A stretch of 64,000 bases of DNA from an uncultured Eubacteriales bacterium (GCA_902778995.1 CACYZW010000002.1:17746-81745), one strand, 5' to 3'. Counted from the first letter of the stretch, positions 8,348-17,920 are shown. The notes: a model not told the origin generated them from the letters alone. A program made the numbers and translations.

Positions 8348-8376
8348 TTGCAAAAATCACGGATGTGGTATATAAT
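8348..8376 (+). promoter_or_regulatory. Sigma-A promoter of the ctsR operon
   Basis: TTGCAA (8348-8353), exactly 17 bp, TATAAT (8371-8376). Transcription would begin within the CtsR operator next to it. Confidence 0.85.
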
Positions 8377-8393
8377 AGTCAAAGATGGTCAAT
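8377..8393 (+). promoter_or_regulatory. CtsR operator
   Basis: AGTCAAAGATGGTCAAT is a direct heptad repeat with a three-base spacer and matches the known CtsR box (A/G)GTCAAA-NAN-(A/G)GTCAAA in all but the last base. It abuts the -10 hexamer and covers the expected +1, so bound CtsR would block initiation. This makes the operon self-regulated by its first gene. Confidence 0.88.
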
Positions 8394-8405
8394 GGAGGCG
8401 ATTAT

Positions 8406-8888
8406 ATGGCACAGCTCAGTGATAATATCGAAAAATTTATCAAAGAACTGATGCGAGAGGACGCACATATCGAATTGCGCCGCAATGAATTGGCTCATCA
8501 TTTCGGTTGCGCGCCTTCACAGATCAATTATGTGCTCGCCACCCGGTTTTCCGTGGATCATGGCTATATCATCGAATCGCGGCGTGGCGGCGGCGGATTT
8601 GTGCGCATCGTTCGCATGACGGCGCGGGACGAACCGAATTTCCTTGAAACGCTGCTGAACCGGATCGGCAATTCCGTGGACGAGGAGACCGCCAATGCGA
8701 TCATTTCCAACATGTATGAGCGCAAGATGCTCACCGCACGTGAGGCGGCGCTGATGCGCTCTGCAGTTTCCCGCAACGCCCTCGCGCTGCCCATCAGTGC
8801 AAAAGACGTGCTTCGCGCTGCGGTATTCAAAAACATGCTTATACAGGTATTCAAGAATCTCGAGGAGGGTGAGCGCGATGATGTGTGA
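8406..8888 (+). CDS. ctsR: Transcriptional repressor CtsR
   Basis: This 160-residue protein has the CtsR winged helix-turn-helix (residues 1-70; CAPSQINYVL recognition region; glycine-rich wing RGGGGFVRIVR) and the C-terminal dimerisation half with MLTAREAALM. CtsR represses class III heat-shock genes and is inactivated by heat or by McsB. The ATG at 8406 is preferred because GGAGG (8395-8399) precedes it. Its operator lies in its own promoter. The end overlaps mcsA by 11 bases. Confidence 0.96.
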   Translation: MAQLSDNIEKFIKELMREDAHIELRRNELAHHFGCAPSQINYVLATRFSVDHGYIIESRRGGGGFVRIVRMTARDEPNFLETLLNRIGNSVDEETANAIISNMYERKMLTAREAALMRSAVSRNALALPISAKDVLRAAVFKNMLIQVFKNLEEGERDDV

Positions 8889-9465
8889 GGATTGCGGCAT
8901 CAGACCCGCCAAATTTCACCTGATGACGATTATCAACGGAGATCGCGTCGAAAGGAATCTTTGCCCGACGTGTATGGCAAAGCATCAAAAGCAGATTCCC
9001 GGCATTGACTTTTCCAATCTGGCAGGCATACTGAACAGCATACTGGAAAACCGGGGCTCCCGGGAAAGCGAACGGGATGACGCCGAATACGAAGCACTTG
9101 TGTGCGAACAGTGCGGCATGACCTATGCCGAATTCCACAAGTGCGGAATGCTGGGCTGTGCCAACTGCTACCAGGCGTTCAAAACGCCGTTGAACGCCCT
9201 GCTGCAGCGGGTGCACGGCAATACCCAACATGCGGGCCGCGTTCCCGGAGGCGTGCACAGCGGCACTTCCATCCGCATGAACATCGACCGGCTGAAGCAA
9301 ATGCTGCAAAAAGCCATAAAGGACGAGGAATACGAGCAGGCCGCCAAGCTGCGGGACACCATACGCGCCCTGAGCATACAGCTGGATCGGAAGGAATCGG
9401 ATATCAAGGTCAGACCCCACGAACGGCTTGAAAACAACGGGGAGGGGGCGGACGACAATGTATGA
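8878..9465 (+). CDS. mcsA: McsA, zinc-binding activator of the protein-arginine kinase McsB
   Basis: This 195-residue protein has paired CxxC zinc sites (CEDCGIRPAKFH near residue 3, CPTC near 30, CEQCGMTYAEF near 80, CANC near 98) and a C-terminal UVR motif (KDEEYEQAAKLRDTIRAL). McsA stimulates McsB kinase and links stress signals to CtsR release. The start chosen is the first of two adjacent ATGs behind GGAGGG; it lies inside the ctsR 3' end. The stop overlaps mcsB by eight bases, so the four genes are tightly coupled. Confidence 0.95.
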   Translation: MMCEDCGIRPAKFHLMTIINGDRVERNLCPTCMAKHQKQIPGIDFSNLAGILNSILENRGSRESERDDAEYEALVCEQCGMTYAEFHKCGMLGCANCYQAFKTPLNALLQRVHGNTQHAGRVPGGVHSGTSIRMNIDRLKQMLQKAIKDEEYEQAAKLRDTIRALSIQLDRKESDIKVRPHERLENNGEGADDNV

Positions 9466-10483
9466 ATATGTGCTTGCGCCGGAGCAGGATGTGGTCATTT
9501 CCAGCCGGGTCAGGCTCTCCCGAAATTACGAGGACCTGCCCTTTTCGCCAAAGCTCACCCCGGAATACTCCGAGGAGGTCATCGAGCGCACGGTAGACGC
9601 CGTGTTCAAGACGGAGAACGGATCCGCTTTTACGCTGCTTCGCATGAGCGAGCTGGAGGAGGACGCGCGTTCGCGCCTCGTGGAGCATCATCTGATCAGC
9701 TACGACCTGCTTAAATTTGTCAACCGGTCTGCGGCGATGGTGTCCTCGGCAGGCACCGTCACCGTGATGCTGAACGAAGAGGATCACGTGCGCTTTCAGG
9801 GGCTTTTGCCCGGTCTCCAACTTGAGCGTTCTGCTGAGATGGCGTTAAAGCTGGACGAAGCGTTGGAGACGCGGTATCCCTTCGCCTTCGACCACCAATG
9901 GGGGTTTTTGACAGCGTGCCCTGCCAATACGGGCACCGGCATGCGCGCCAGCGTCATACTGCATCTGCCGGCGATGTCGGCCAACGGACAGATGGGCGCT
10001 GTGATGCAGACCATCGCCAAGCTCGGCCTGACCATCCGCGGGCTCTACGGCGAGGGCAGCGAAGCCCAGGGCCACCTGTACCAGCTGTCCAACCAGGCGA
10101 CGCTTGGCCGAAGCGAGGAGGACGTGATCCACGCGCTCACGGGAGCGACGAACCAGATCGTGGAACACGAGCGCAGCATGCGGGAAAGCGTCGAAAAGAA
10201 GGATATGTTGCAGCTTCAGGATAGGCTCATGCGATCCTGGGGAGAATTGATGTATGCGCGGCTGATGACCGCAAAAGAGTTCATGACCCGCTATTCCGAC
10301 ATACGCTATGCGGCCAGCATGGGCTATCTGCACGCGCCGCTGCCGGGTCTGGACACGCTGATGATGGACGTGCAGCCCGGTTCGCTGGGCGTCAGGGCGG
10401 GCAAGCTGATCAGCCCGAGAGAATCAGAAATATTGCGGGCTAAGATCCTGCGCGAGGAGCTGCAGGCTCTGGTGGCAGAATAG
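9458..10483 (+). CDS. mcsB: Protein-arginine kinase McsB
   Basis: The 341-residue protein is a complete phosphagen-kinase-type McsB: SSRVRLSRN at the N-terminus, the NEEDH loop near residue 115 and CPANTGTGMRAS with the conserved cysteine near residue 158. McsB phosphorylates arginines on damaged proteins, marking them for ClpC-ClpP, and phosphorylates CtsR. GGAGGGGG at 9440-9447 supports the ATG at 9458 over the upstream in-frame ATG. It follows mcsA with an overlap and precedes clpC by 42 bases. Confidence 0.96.
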   Translation: MYEYVLAPEQDVVISSRVRLSRNYEDLPFSPKLTPEYSEEVIERTVDAVFKTENGSAFTLLRMSELEEDARSRLVEHHLISYDLLKFVNRSAAMVSSAGTVTVMLNEEDHVRFQGLLPGLQLERSAEMALKLDEALETRYPFAFDHQWGFLTACPANTGTGMRASVILHLPAMSANGQMGAVMQTIAKLGLTIRGLYGEGSEAQGHLYQLSNQATLGRSEEDVIHALTGATNQIVEHERSMRESVEKKDMLQLQDRLMRSWGELMYARLMTAKEFMTRYSDIRYAASMGYLHAPLPGLDTLMMDVQPGSLGVRAGKLISPRESEILRAKILREELQALVAE

Positions 10484-10525
10484 GCGTTGGATGTGAAAAA
10501 GTGGTTATTGTATTGGAGGTTATAA

Positions 10526-12997
10526 ATGGCATATTACGCGAAATTCACTGAGCGTGGACAACACGCTCTGATGGCCGCTCAAAGGGAAGCGGCGGAGCTG
10601 GGACGCACGTATGTGGGTACCGAGCATCTCCTGCTGGGCGTGCTGACCGAGCCGGGCGGAGCGAAGCCCGTGCTGCGGGGCATTACGCTGGAAGCGGTTC
10701 GGGAGGAAATACTGCAGATCCTCGGTCGCGGCGATGAAATCGTCGAGGGCAAGCAGATGGTCTACACGCCGAGGACAAAAAAGGTGCTGGAACAGAGCGT
10801 CCGAGAGGCGCGTGAATTAAAGCAGAACTACGTCAGCACCGAACATATACTGCTTGCGCTGATGCGTGAGCGGGAGGGCGTGGCCGCCCATGTGCTGATC
10901 AAGCTGGGGATGGATTTGTCAAAGGCGCGGGACGAATTGCTGCGCATATTGACCGGCGCGGAGGAAGAAACCTCCGGGGGCGGCAATGGCGCGGCAGCCG
11001 ATACCCCGACGCTCAATCAATACTCCCGCGATCTGACCGCCATGGCGCGCGGTGGCGAACTCGATCCCGTGGTGGGTCGCGCCAATGAAATCGAGCGCAT
11101 TGTACAGATATTGTCCCGCAGGCGCAAAAACAATCCCGTTTTGATCGGCGAACCCGGCGTCGGCAAATCCGCCATCGTGGAAGGACTTGCCCAGATGATC
11201 GTCGAAGACAGAGCGCCTGAGATCCTCCGTGGAAAGCGCGTGGTTTCATTGGACCTCGCCAGCATGGTGGCTGGCGCGAAGTATCGGGGCGAATTTGAAG
11301 AGCGCCTGAAGCGGGTCATGGGTGAGATCAAGAGCGCGGGCAACGTGATACTGTTCATCGACGAGCTGCACACCCTCATCGGCGCGGGCGCATCGGAGGG
11401 CGCGATTGACGCGGCAAACATACTGAAACCGTCCCTGGCCAGGGGCGAGCTGCAATGCATCGGCGCGACGACGTTGAACGAGTACCACAAGCACATCGAA
11501 AAGGATGCGGCCCTGGAGCGCCGCTTCCAGCCGGTCAAGGTCTCCGAGCCGACCCGCGAAGAATCCGTGGCCATACTCAAGGGCCTGCGGGATCGCTACG
11601 AGGCGCATCATCGTGTGCGCATCACCGACGAGGCCATTTCCGCCGCGGTATTCCTTTCGGACCGCTATATCTCCGACCGCTGTCTGCCGGACAAGGCCAT
11701 CGACCTGATCGACGAGGCGGCGTCGAGCGTGCGCATCAAGGCGTTTACCGCACCGCCGGATATGAAGCAGCAGCAGGAGCGCCTGGATGCCCTGAACAAG
11801 GAGACCGAGGAAGCCGTGGCCCACGAGGATTTCGAAAAGGCGGCCAGGCTCCGGGACAGCAAAAAGGCGCTGCAAAACGAGATGGCTCAGCGCAGGAGCG
11901 AATGGGAGCAGATCCGAAACAGCAGGGTCGAGACCGTGGGCGAGGAAGAGGTCGCCCAGATCGTCTGCGCGTGGACGGGCATTCCGGTGTCGAAAATCAC
12001 GGAGGATGAGTCCCGCAGGCTGGTCAATCTGGAAGCAGTGCTGCATGAACGTGTCATCGGCCAGGAGGAGGCTGTGGCTTCCGTCGCCAGGGCCATTCGC
12101 CGTGCCCGGGCGGGGCTCAAGGACCCCAATCGGCCTATCGGTTCCTTCATCTTCCTGGGGCCCACCGGCGTTGGCAAGACCGAGCTCTGCAAGGCGCTCG
12201 CAGAAGCGCTGTTCGGCAACGAGGACAGCATGATTCGAATCGACATGTCCGAGTATATGGAAAAGCACTCCGTGTCCCGCATGATCGGCTCGCCTCCGGG
12301 CTATGTGGGGCATGACGAAGGCGGCCAGCTCACCGAGAAAGTCAGGCGCAAGCCCTATTCGGTCATACTGCTGGATGAGGTTGAAAAGGCCCATCCGGAC
12401 GTGTTCAATATCCTGCTTCAAATCCTGGAGGACGGACGCCTGACCGACGGCCAGGGCAGGGTGGTTGATTTCAAGAATACCGTCATCGTGATGACCAGCA
12501 ACGCTGGTGCGCATGCCCTTAAAAAGCAGCGCAGCATGGGCTTTGGCGGCTCCGTCGACAGTGCGCGCACCTATGAGACCATGAAGGAAAACATCATGGG
12601 CGAGGTGAAGAACATATTCAGGCCGGAGTTCCTGAACCGTGTGGACGAGATCATCGTATTCCACGCCCTGGAGCAGCATGAGATCGACGCAATCGCGCGG
12701 CTGCTGCTCCGACAGGTCTGCGCTCGGCTGGCAGAACGCGGCATTGAGCTGGAAGTGGATGAATCCGCGCTCAGCGTCATAAGCGGCGCGGGTTACGACA
12801 TGCAATACGGTGCGCGTCCACTGCGCCGCGCGATACAGCGCATGGTGGAGGATGCCCTCAGCGAGGAAATCCTGCTGGGCAAAATCCGCATTGGAGATCG
12901 CGTGCGCGTTTCTGCGGAAGGGGATCATCTCACGTTTAAGCCGATAGAACAAGAGGAAAGGGAGCTTCTGTGCATCGGTCAACCAAACAGCGACTGA
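10526..12997 (+). CDS. clpC: ATP-dependent Clp protease ATPase subunit ClpC
   Basis: At 823 residues this is a full-length ClpC: two Clp_N repeats (residues 1-145), AAA domain 1 with Walker [10 protein letters not shown], a middle UVR segment ([17 protein letters not shown], near 430), AAA domain 2 with Walker [10 protein letters not shown], and a ClpB D2-small domain. It unfolds substrates, including arginine-phosphorylated ones, and feeds them to ClpP. GGAGG precedes the ATG. No promoter or CtsR site lies in the 42-bp gap, so it depends on the ctsR promoter. Its last 19 bases overlap the convergent PBP gene. Confidence 0.96.
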   Translation: MAYYAKFTERGQHALMAAQREAAELGRTYVGTEHLLLGVLTEPGGAKPVLRGITLEAVREEILQILGRGDEIVEGKQMVYTPRTKKVLEQSVREARELKQNYVSTEHILLALMREREGVAAHVLIKLGMDLSKARDELLRILTGAEEETSGGGNGAAADTPTLNQYSRDLTAMARGGELDPVVGRANEIERIVQILSRRRKNNPVLIGEPGVGKSAIVEGLAQMIVEDRAPEILRGKRVVSLDLASMVAGAKYRGEFEERLKRVMGEIKSAGNVILFIDELHTLIGAGASEGAIDAANILKPSLARGELQCIGATTLNEYHKHIEKDAALERRFQPVKVSEPTREESVAILKGLRDRYEAHHRVRITDEAISAAVFLSDRYISDRCLPDKAIDLIDEAASSVRIKAFTAPPDMKQQQERLDALNKETEEAVAHEDFEKAARLRDSKKALQNEMAQRRSEWEQIRNSRVETVGEEEVAQIVCAWTGIPVSKITEDESRRLVNLEAVLHERVIGQEEAVASVARAIRRARAGLKDPNRPIGSFIFLGPTGVGKTELCKALAEALFGNEDSMIRIDMSEYMEKHSVSRMIGSPPGYVGHDEGGQLTEKVRRKPYSVILLDEVEKAHPDVFNILLQILEDGRLTDGQGRVVDFKNTVIVMTSNAGAHALKKQRSMGFGGSVDSARTYETMKENIMGEVKNIFRPEFLNRVDEIIVFHALEQHEIDAIARLLLRQVCARLAERGIELEVDESALSVISGAGYDMQYGARPLRRAIQRMVEDALSEEILLGKIRIGDRVRVSAEGDHLTFKPIEQEERELLCIGQPNSD

Positions 12998-15360
12998 GGG
13001 GCGGTTTCCTCTACAACAGCGGGCATCGACGGGGCTTCGGCTTCGCCGATGCCCATTATCGTGTTCAGCAGGCCGCCGGGGGCATAGGCGACGCTCTGGC
13101 TGACTGGGCCGGCGAGCAGCTCTCCCCGGGCATATAGCAAGCCGTTCCTGGGCAGCAGCGCATAGCTTGCGCGCCGTGAAAGGTCACATGCATCGTCTGC
13201 ATATCTCAGCTCCCGGCCTGCTTCGCCCCGCAGCACGGCCACCTCGGCGCTCTCGCCGTCAACAGTTCGGGTAAGCACGTATTCTGTATTTGAATCCTGA
13301 GGTGTAAACGCCAGTACAGGTATCTGACCGGGCTTTGTGAGCAGGCGAAAATCCCGAACCGGGGAAGGCGCGTTCCAATGCCCCGAAAACTGCGTCGGCG
13401 CTTCGCCCTCGCGGAAAAGCTCGAGCCGGGTATACTCCGGCGGCGTGCGCCCGGTGCTGAGCAGCACCGCCTGATCGTCCTCAAGCGCCACGCTGTCCAG
13501 CAGCACCTGTTTGACGCCGCCCGGACGTTTGAAGTCTTTTTTCGAGATTTGACTGGAAACATCGCCCATGAACGCCGCGCAAAGCCGCGCGGGATAGCCG
13601 CTGCCACCCTCGGAGGCGGGAAGGCTGTTGCCCGCGCCAGGGTTATCGAAACCCATCCATACGCATACGGCCGCTTCGGGCGTGTAGGCGACGGTCCATA
13701 TGTCCCTGGTGCCGGACGTTCCCTCTGCCACCGTACCCGTCTTGCCTGCGATGGGCATGCCACAGGCGGAGAGCGCCCTGGCGCTGCCCTTTGTGGCGGC
13801 GGTTTTCAGCATATCTGTAATCATATAGGCTGTTTCCGGGCTGACTGCCCGATTTGTTTTTTGGGGCGAGCGATACACCACGCGCCCGTCGCCGTCTTCA
13901 ATCCATCGTATGGCGTGTGCCGTCACCTGTTCGCCGCCGTTGGCCAGCGCACAGTAGGCCGCGCACAGCTGAACGGGAGAAACGCCATAGGTCAGCGAAC
14001 CGAGCGCAAGGGAGAGATTGGCGTCCGCGTTGTCCAAGGGCAGACCGAAGCGCTGGGCATAGGTTCGCAGCGTTGAAACGCCGATGGTATCTGCCAGAGC
14101 TACGGTGGCCACGTTCAGCGAACGGGACAGTGCCTCGCGCAGCGTCACCCTGCCATAGCTGACGCCGCCGGCATTTCCGGGGGCATAGCCTCCGGCGAAG
14201 GTTCGGGGGGTGTCGTCGATGATCGACGAGGGCAGATAGCCGCATGCGTCTATGGCGGCCGCGTAGGTGGAGACCGGCTTGATGGCGGAGCCCGGCTGTC
14301 GGCGCATGGCTGTGGCGCGGTTCAGCCCCCTTTTCACGTCGTATCGCCTGCCGCCGATCACAGCCTGCAGCTCTCCGCTTTCGGTGTTCAGCGCGGCGAG
14401 CGCCGCTTGAACCGGCGTGCCGTCCGCGCCTTCACCGGGAAACCGCGTTTCATCTTCAAACAACGCCTCCGCCGCAGTTTGCATTCGAGGGTTCAGCGCG
14501 GTGTGAATCGCGTATCGGCCAGACATGAGTTCGTCCGCAGAGACATTCAACAAAACCGTAGCCTCGTCAATCACAGCATCCATGTACCAGGCGAATTGGC
14601 CATCCTCCGCGTTCGAGGCGAGGCGCACGTCCTCGGCCTGGGCATGCTTCCGCTGCTTGTCGGAGATCATGCCGTTGTTTTCCATGATTTGCAATATGGC
14701 GTTGCGCCGCGAGATGGCCCTATTCATGTTCAGATGAGGCGCATAGGAGGAAGGCGATTTGATGACGCCTGCAAGGAGCGCGCCCTCGGAAAGCGTCAGC
14801 TGGGAGGCGGACTTGTCAAAATAGGCGTTGGAGGCCGCTTCGATCCCATAGGCTCCATGGCCGAAATAAACGGCGTTCAAATAAGCCTCCAGTATATGCG
14901 CCTTGTCCATGACGCGCTCCAGCTGCAGGGCCAGGACGATCTCCTGCGCCTTTCTGGAAATGGTTTTGACCTGGCTCAGATGGGTCAGCTTGATCAACTG
15001 CTGGGTAATCGTAGAGCCGCCCTGGGCGTAGCTCAGGGTGCGTATATCCTGCCAAAGCGCCCCCAGAAGCCTGTGGAAATCCACGCCGTGATGTCTGTAA
15101 AAGCGCAAATCCTCAGCGGCGATAAAGGCCTGCTGCACATGCTCCGGAATGCTGGACAATCCCACCCAGATCCTGTTTTCGCTGCCGTGCAGCGCGCCAA
15201 CAGTCACATCGTCCTGGTCGTAGACTGTCGTCGTCCCGGACATCTGTTCGATTTTGGACAGATCGAGCCTTTTCCAATGGGGCAGATCGAGCCGCCACAG
15301 CAGCAAAGCGCACGCAATCAGCGCTGTGAAGCCCAGGCCAATCAACAGCTTCTTTTTCAT
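12979..15360 (-). CDS. Class A penicillin-binding protein (bifunctional transglycosylase/transpeptidase, PBP1A type)
   Basis: This 793-residue protein has an N-terminal membrane anchor (residues 4-22), a GT51 transglycosylase domain (AAEDLRFYRHHGVD near 85; GGSTITQQLIK near 115) and a transpeptidase domain with all three active-site motifs: SAIK, SLN and KTGT. After about residue 620 it continues with a C-terminal extension rich in polar residues and strands, probably extracytoplasmic. It polymerises and cross-links peptidoglycan outside the membrane. GGAGGGG lies about eleven bases before the ATG. It is divergent from the FtsH-like gene and convergent with clpC. Confidence 0.93.
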   Translation of the reverse strand: MKKKLLIGLGFTALIACALLLWRLDLPHWKRLDLSKIEQMSGTTTVYDQDDVTVGALHGSENRIWVGLSSIPEHVQQAFIAAEDLRFYRHHGVDFHRLLGALWQDIRTLSYAQGGSTITQQLIKLTHLSQVKTISRKAQEIVLALQLERVMDKAHILEAYLNAVYFGHGAYGIEAASNAYFDKSASQLTLSEGALLAGVIKSPSSYAPHLNMNRAISRRNAILQIMENNGMISDKQRKHAQAEDVRLASNAEDGQFAWYMDAVIDEATVLLNVSADELMSGRYAIHTALNPRMQTAAEALFEDETRFPGEGADGTPVQAALAALNTESGELQAVIGGRRYDVKRGLNRATAMRRQPGSAIKPVSTYAAAIDACGYLPSSIIDDTPRTFAGGYAPGNAGGVSYGRVTLREALSRSLNVATVALADTIGVSTLRTYAQRFGLPLDNADANLSLALGSLTYGVSPVQLCAAYCALANGGEQVTAHAIRWIEDGDGRVVYRSPQKTNRAVSPETAYMITDMLKTAATKGSARALSACGMPIAGKTGTVAEGTSGTRDIWTVAYTPEAAVCVWMGFDNPGAGNSLPASEGGSGYPARLCAAFMGDVSSQISKKDFKRPGGVKQVLLDSVALEDDQAVLLSTGRTPPEYTRLELFREGEAPTQFSGHWNAPSPVRDFRLLTKPGQIPVLAFTPQDSNTEYVLTRTVDGESAEVAVLRGEAGRELRYADDACDLSRRASYALLPRNGLLYARGELLAGPVSQSVAYAPGGLLNTIMGIGEAEAPSMPAVVEETAPQSLFG

Positions 15361-15448
15361 CGTTCAATCCACCCCTCCGTTTCGAAGCGTCTCTTTCTAT
15401 GCTTTCCCATTTGCGGCGATTTTAGACACGTATGCCAGAAGTTGTTCG

Positions 15449-15477
15449 TGGACAATATGCCGCGCTCGTCGTACAAT
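15449..15477 (+). promoter_or_regulatory. Sigma-A promoter of the FtsH-like gene
   Basis: TGGACA (15449-15454), 17 bp, TACAAT (15472-15477). The expected start of transcription is near 15484, about 40 bases before the TTG start codon. Confidence 0.65.
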
Positions 15478-15523
15478 GGTACAGGCATATATAAATACCG
15501 CGTATATGGGAGAGGTGGTTTCC

Positions 15524-17074
15524 TTGAAGCGCATGACCACGACATTGACGACGTTGATCCTGATTGCGGCCCTGGGCGCAACGATGCTCTCGCTGACGAT
15601 TCAGAGCGCACCGAACCTCCGCGCAACGCTTTCTCAGATTCTGATTATCATCGCCATGGCCGGACTCATACTGCTTGCCGCCCTTGGCAGGCGGCGCGGA
15701 CGGACGGAAGCGGAGGGCGAGGGGAGGGGCGCGTTCGGAAAGTGTACACAGCCATCCTGTACCTTCTCCGACGTTGCCGCGAACGAGCAGGCGCTTCAAA
15801 GCCTTGAAGCGCTTCGGGACTATTTGATATGTCCCGATAAATATGTGCGCTACGGAGCCCGCATGCCCAAAGGCGTGCTGCTCTACGGCCCGCCTGGCAC
15901 GGGCAAGACGCTGCTGGCGCGCGCGCTGGCCGGAGAGGCGGGGGTGCCCTTCTATGCGCTGTCCGGATCGGATTTCGTGGAAAAATACGTCGGCGTCGGC
16001 GCGAGCCGTGTGCGCGCGCTGTTCAAAAAGGCGCGAAAAACCGGAAGATGCGTCATATTCATCGACGAGATCGACGCCATGGGAAAGCGCCGGGATGACA
16101 GCGCCTCCGACGAGCGGGACCAGACGCTGAACGCGCTGCTCAGCGAAATGTCGGGGTTCTACACCGGCGACGGCATCATCGTCATCGCCGCCACCAACCG
16201 CATGGAGGCACTGGACCCTGCACTGCTGCGTCCCGGACGCTTTGACCGGCAGATCGAGGTGGGCTTGCCCGACAGGGCCCAGCGACTGAGCATATTGAAG
16301 CTGCACAGCCGCGGGAAGCCGTTGAACACAGATGTCAACCTTGAAGAACTGGCGGCGCAGACCGTCAGCTTCTCCGGCGCCTCTCTGGAAAACCTGTTGA
16401 ATGAGGCGGCGCTCGCGGCGGCGGAGCGGGACAACGGCGGCATTGATGTGCGGGATCTGCAGCAAGCCTTCTACAGGGCGGTCGCCGGAGCCGACAGAGG
16501 GATGATCGCTACCGAGCATGAAAGGCGCATCATTGCCGTCCACGAATCGGGGCACGCCGTGGCCAGCTATTGGTTATCTCCGGAAAACCGGCTGGCCAGG
16601 GTGAGCATACTGCCGGCGGGGCACGGCGCGGCGGGATACAATCTGTGCGTCCCTCAGGAACGGATCATGGTCGAAAAGCGCCATCTGGAGAGCCAGATTC
16701 AGGTACTGCTGGCCGGAAGGGCCGCCGAACAGCTGATATCAGGCGACGACGCGCTGACGGCTGGCGCTTCCAGCGACCTTGCGAGAGCGACAGAGCTGGC
16801 GGCCGCCATGGTCATGGAGCTGGGCATGTGGGATGAGCCTTCGGTATCCCTGAAGGCGTTGGGGCGCTATTGCGGAGCGGGCGCCGGAGCTGCTGAGAGC
16901 TGTAAGGCGCTGCTGCACAGGCAGTATGAGCAGGTCAAAGCGCTGCTGTCAACGCACATGGAGGCGGTTTTAGCCCTTTCGGAGGCGCTGCTGGAGACAG
17001 AATCGATGGAGGGAAACGCGGTTGAGAAAATCATAGCCGCCCATTTGTCAATCGAAAGACCGGATTCGGCATAA
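15524..17074 (+). CDS. FtsH-like membrane AAA zinc metalloprotease with almost no extracytoplasmic domain
   Basis: This 516-residue protein has two predicted membrane helices (about residues 8-26 and 36-56) joined by a loop of roughly ten residues. The AAA module follows: Walker A GPPGTGKT, Walker B FIDEID, SRH region ATNRMEALDPALLRPGRFDRQ. Then comes the M41 protease domain with HESGH and the downstream GASSDLARATELA Asp ligand. The TTG at 15524 is preferred because GAGGTGG precedes it; the next ATG is three codons on. It is shorter than classical FtsH (about 610-650 residues) because the outer domain is missing. It would degrade membrane or cytosolic proteins; substrates unknown. spoIIA lies directly downstream. 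Confidence 0.88.
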   Translation: MKRMTTTLTTLILIAALGATMLSLTIQSAPNLRATLSQILIIIAMAGLILLAALGRRRGRTEAEGEGRGAFGKCTQPSCTFSDVAANEQALQSLEALRDYLICPDKYVRYGARMPKGVLLYGPPGTGKTLLARALAGEAGVPFYALSGSDFVEKYVGVGASRVRALFKKARKTGRCVIFIDEIDAMGKRRDDSASDERDQTLNALLSEMSGFYTGDGIIVIAATNRMEALDPALLRPGRFDRQIEVGLPDRAQRLSILKLHSRGKPLNTDVNLEELAAQTVSFSGASLENLLNEAALAAAERDNGGIDVRDLQQAFYRAVAGADRGMIATEHERRIIAVHESGHAVASYWLSPENRLARVSILPAGHGAAGYNLCVPQERIMVEKRHLESQIQVLLAGRAAEQLISGDDALTAGASSDLARATELAAAMVMELGMWDEPSVSLKALGRYCGAGAGAAESCKALLHRQYEQVKALLSTHMEAVLALSEALLETESMEGNAVEKIIAAHLSIERPDSA

Positions 17075-17090
17075 GCAGACCCATTCAGAC

Positions 17091-17120
17091 AGAGGAAACG
17101 ACAGGGCAGGCATGGAATAA
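17091..17120 (+). promoter_or_regulatory. Sigma-H-type promoter of the spoIIA operon
   Basis: AGAGGAAAC (17091-17099) fits the sigma-H -35 pattern RnAGGAwWW with one end mismatch. After 12 bases ATGGAATAA (17112-17120) fits the -10 pattern RnnGAATWW exactly. spoIIA is a known sigma-H operon in Bacillus and Clostridium, so the match is expected by position as well as sequence. Confidence 0.72.
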
Positions 17121-17141
17121 ACCTCGTGAAAGGGTGATTCC

Positions 17142-17447
17142 ATGCTTTGCTTTGAAACAAAAAAGAATACGCTGACTGTCAGGCTGTCCGGCGAACTGGA
17201 TCACAGCGCGGCCAAGGACATTCGAAGGGAATTGGATGCTCTGATCGTCCAGACCGACGCAAGGAAGCTGGTATTCGATCTGAAAGGGCTTGATTTCATG
17301 GACAGCAGCGGCATCGGACTGGTTATCGGTCGGTATAAGCTGATGAAGCGCAGGGGCGGCAGCGTCGCCGTTAGCGGTACGGACGCACACATCGATCAGA
17401 TCTTCAAAATGGCGGGGCTTTACCAGCTGGTAGAGCGCCTTGCCTGA
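17142..17447 (+). CDS. spoIIAA: Anti-sigma F factor antagonist SpoIIAA
   Basis: This 101-residue STAS protein carries the phosphorylated serine motif FMDSSGIGL (Ser55/Ser56), matching the site that SpoIIAB phosphorylates and SpoIIE dephosphorylates. Unphosphorylated SpoIIAA frees sigma-F from SpoIIAB in the forespore. GAAAGGGTG precedes the ATG. It is first in the operon spoIIAA-spoIIAB-sigF, the standard order. Confidence 0.95.
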   Translation: MLCFETKKNTLTVRLSGELDHSAAKDIRRELDALIVQTDARKLVFDLKGLDFMDSSGIGLVIGRYKLMKRRGGSVAVSGTDAHIDQIFKMAGLYQLVERLA

Positions 17448-17464
17448 CGGAAAGGAGCGGAAAT

Positions 17465-17920
17465 ATGAGTGTCATCAACGAGATGCGCCTGGAATTTACG
17501 GCGACGAGCGAGAACGAAGCCTTTGCGCGACTGGCCGTCAGCGGGTTCATGCTGCCCCTGGATCCCACGATGGAGGAGCTGGCCGACGTCAAAACCGCCG
17601 TCTCAGAGGCCGTTACCAACGCCATCATCCACGCTTACGCGGGTAAACCCGGCATGGTACACATGAGCGCGGCCTATGACGGCACGGGCGAGTTGACGAT
17701 ACAAATCGTCGATCACGGCTGCGGTATCGTCGACGTGCAGCGCGCCAGACAACCTTTTTTCACTACCTCCGACAGTGAGGAACGCTCCGGCATGGGCTTT
17801 ACCGTTATGGAGAGCTTCATGGACGGCGTCGATGTCACCAGTGTGCCGGGTGAGGGAACGACTGTGCGTATGAGCAAACGAATTCTGCTGCGGGACGACG
17901 CCTTCCCGCAGCAGGCTTGA
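17465..17920 (+). CDS. spoIIAB: Anti-sigma F factor and serine kinase SpoIIAB
   Basis: This 151-residue GHKL kinase shows the N box (EAVTNAIIHAY near 48), the G1 box (VDHGCGI near 85) and the G2 region (ERSGMGFTVM near 110). It holds sigma-F inactive and phosphorylates SpoIIAA. It lies 17 bases after spoIIAA, with GGAAAGGAG before the ATG. Its stop overlaps the TTG start of sigF. Confidence 0.95.
   Translation: MSVINEMRLEFTATSENEAFARLAVSGFMLPLDPTMEELADVKTAVSEAVTNAIIHAYAGKPGMVHMSAAYDGTGELTIQIVDHGCGIVDVQRARQPFFTTSDSEERSGMGFTVMESFMDGVDVTSVPGEGTTVRMSKRILLRDDAFPQQA

Noticed and set aside
11246-12982. 578-codon minus-strand frame opposite clpC
   Set aside because: Antisense to a fully conserved gene, no ribosome binding site, and no family match by eye.
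14407-15807. 466-codon plus-strand frame opposite the class A PBP
   Set aside because: The PBP on the minus strand has all catalytic motifs; the plus frame has none.
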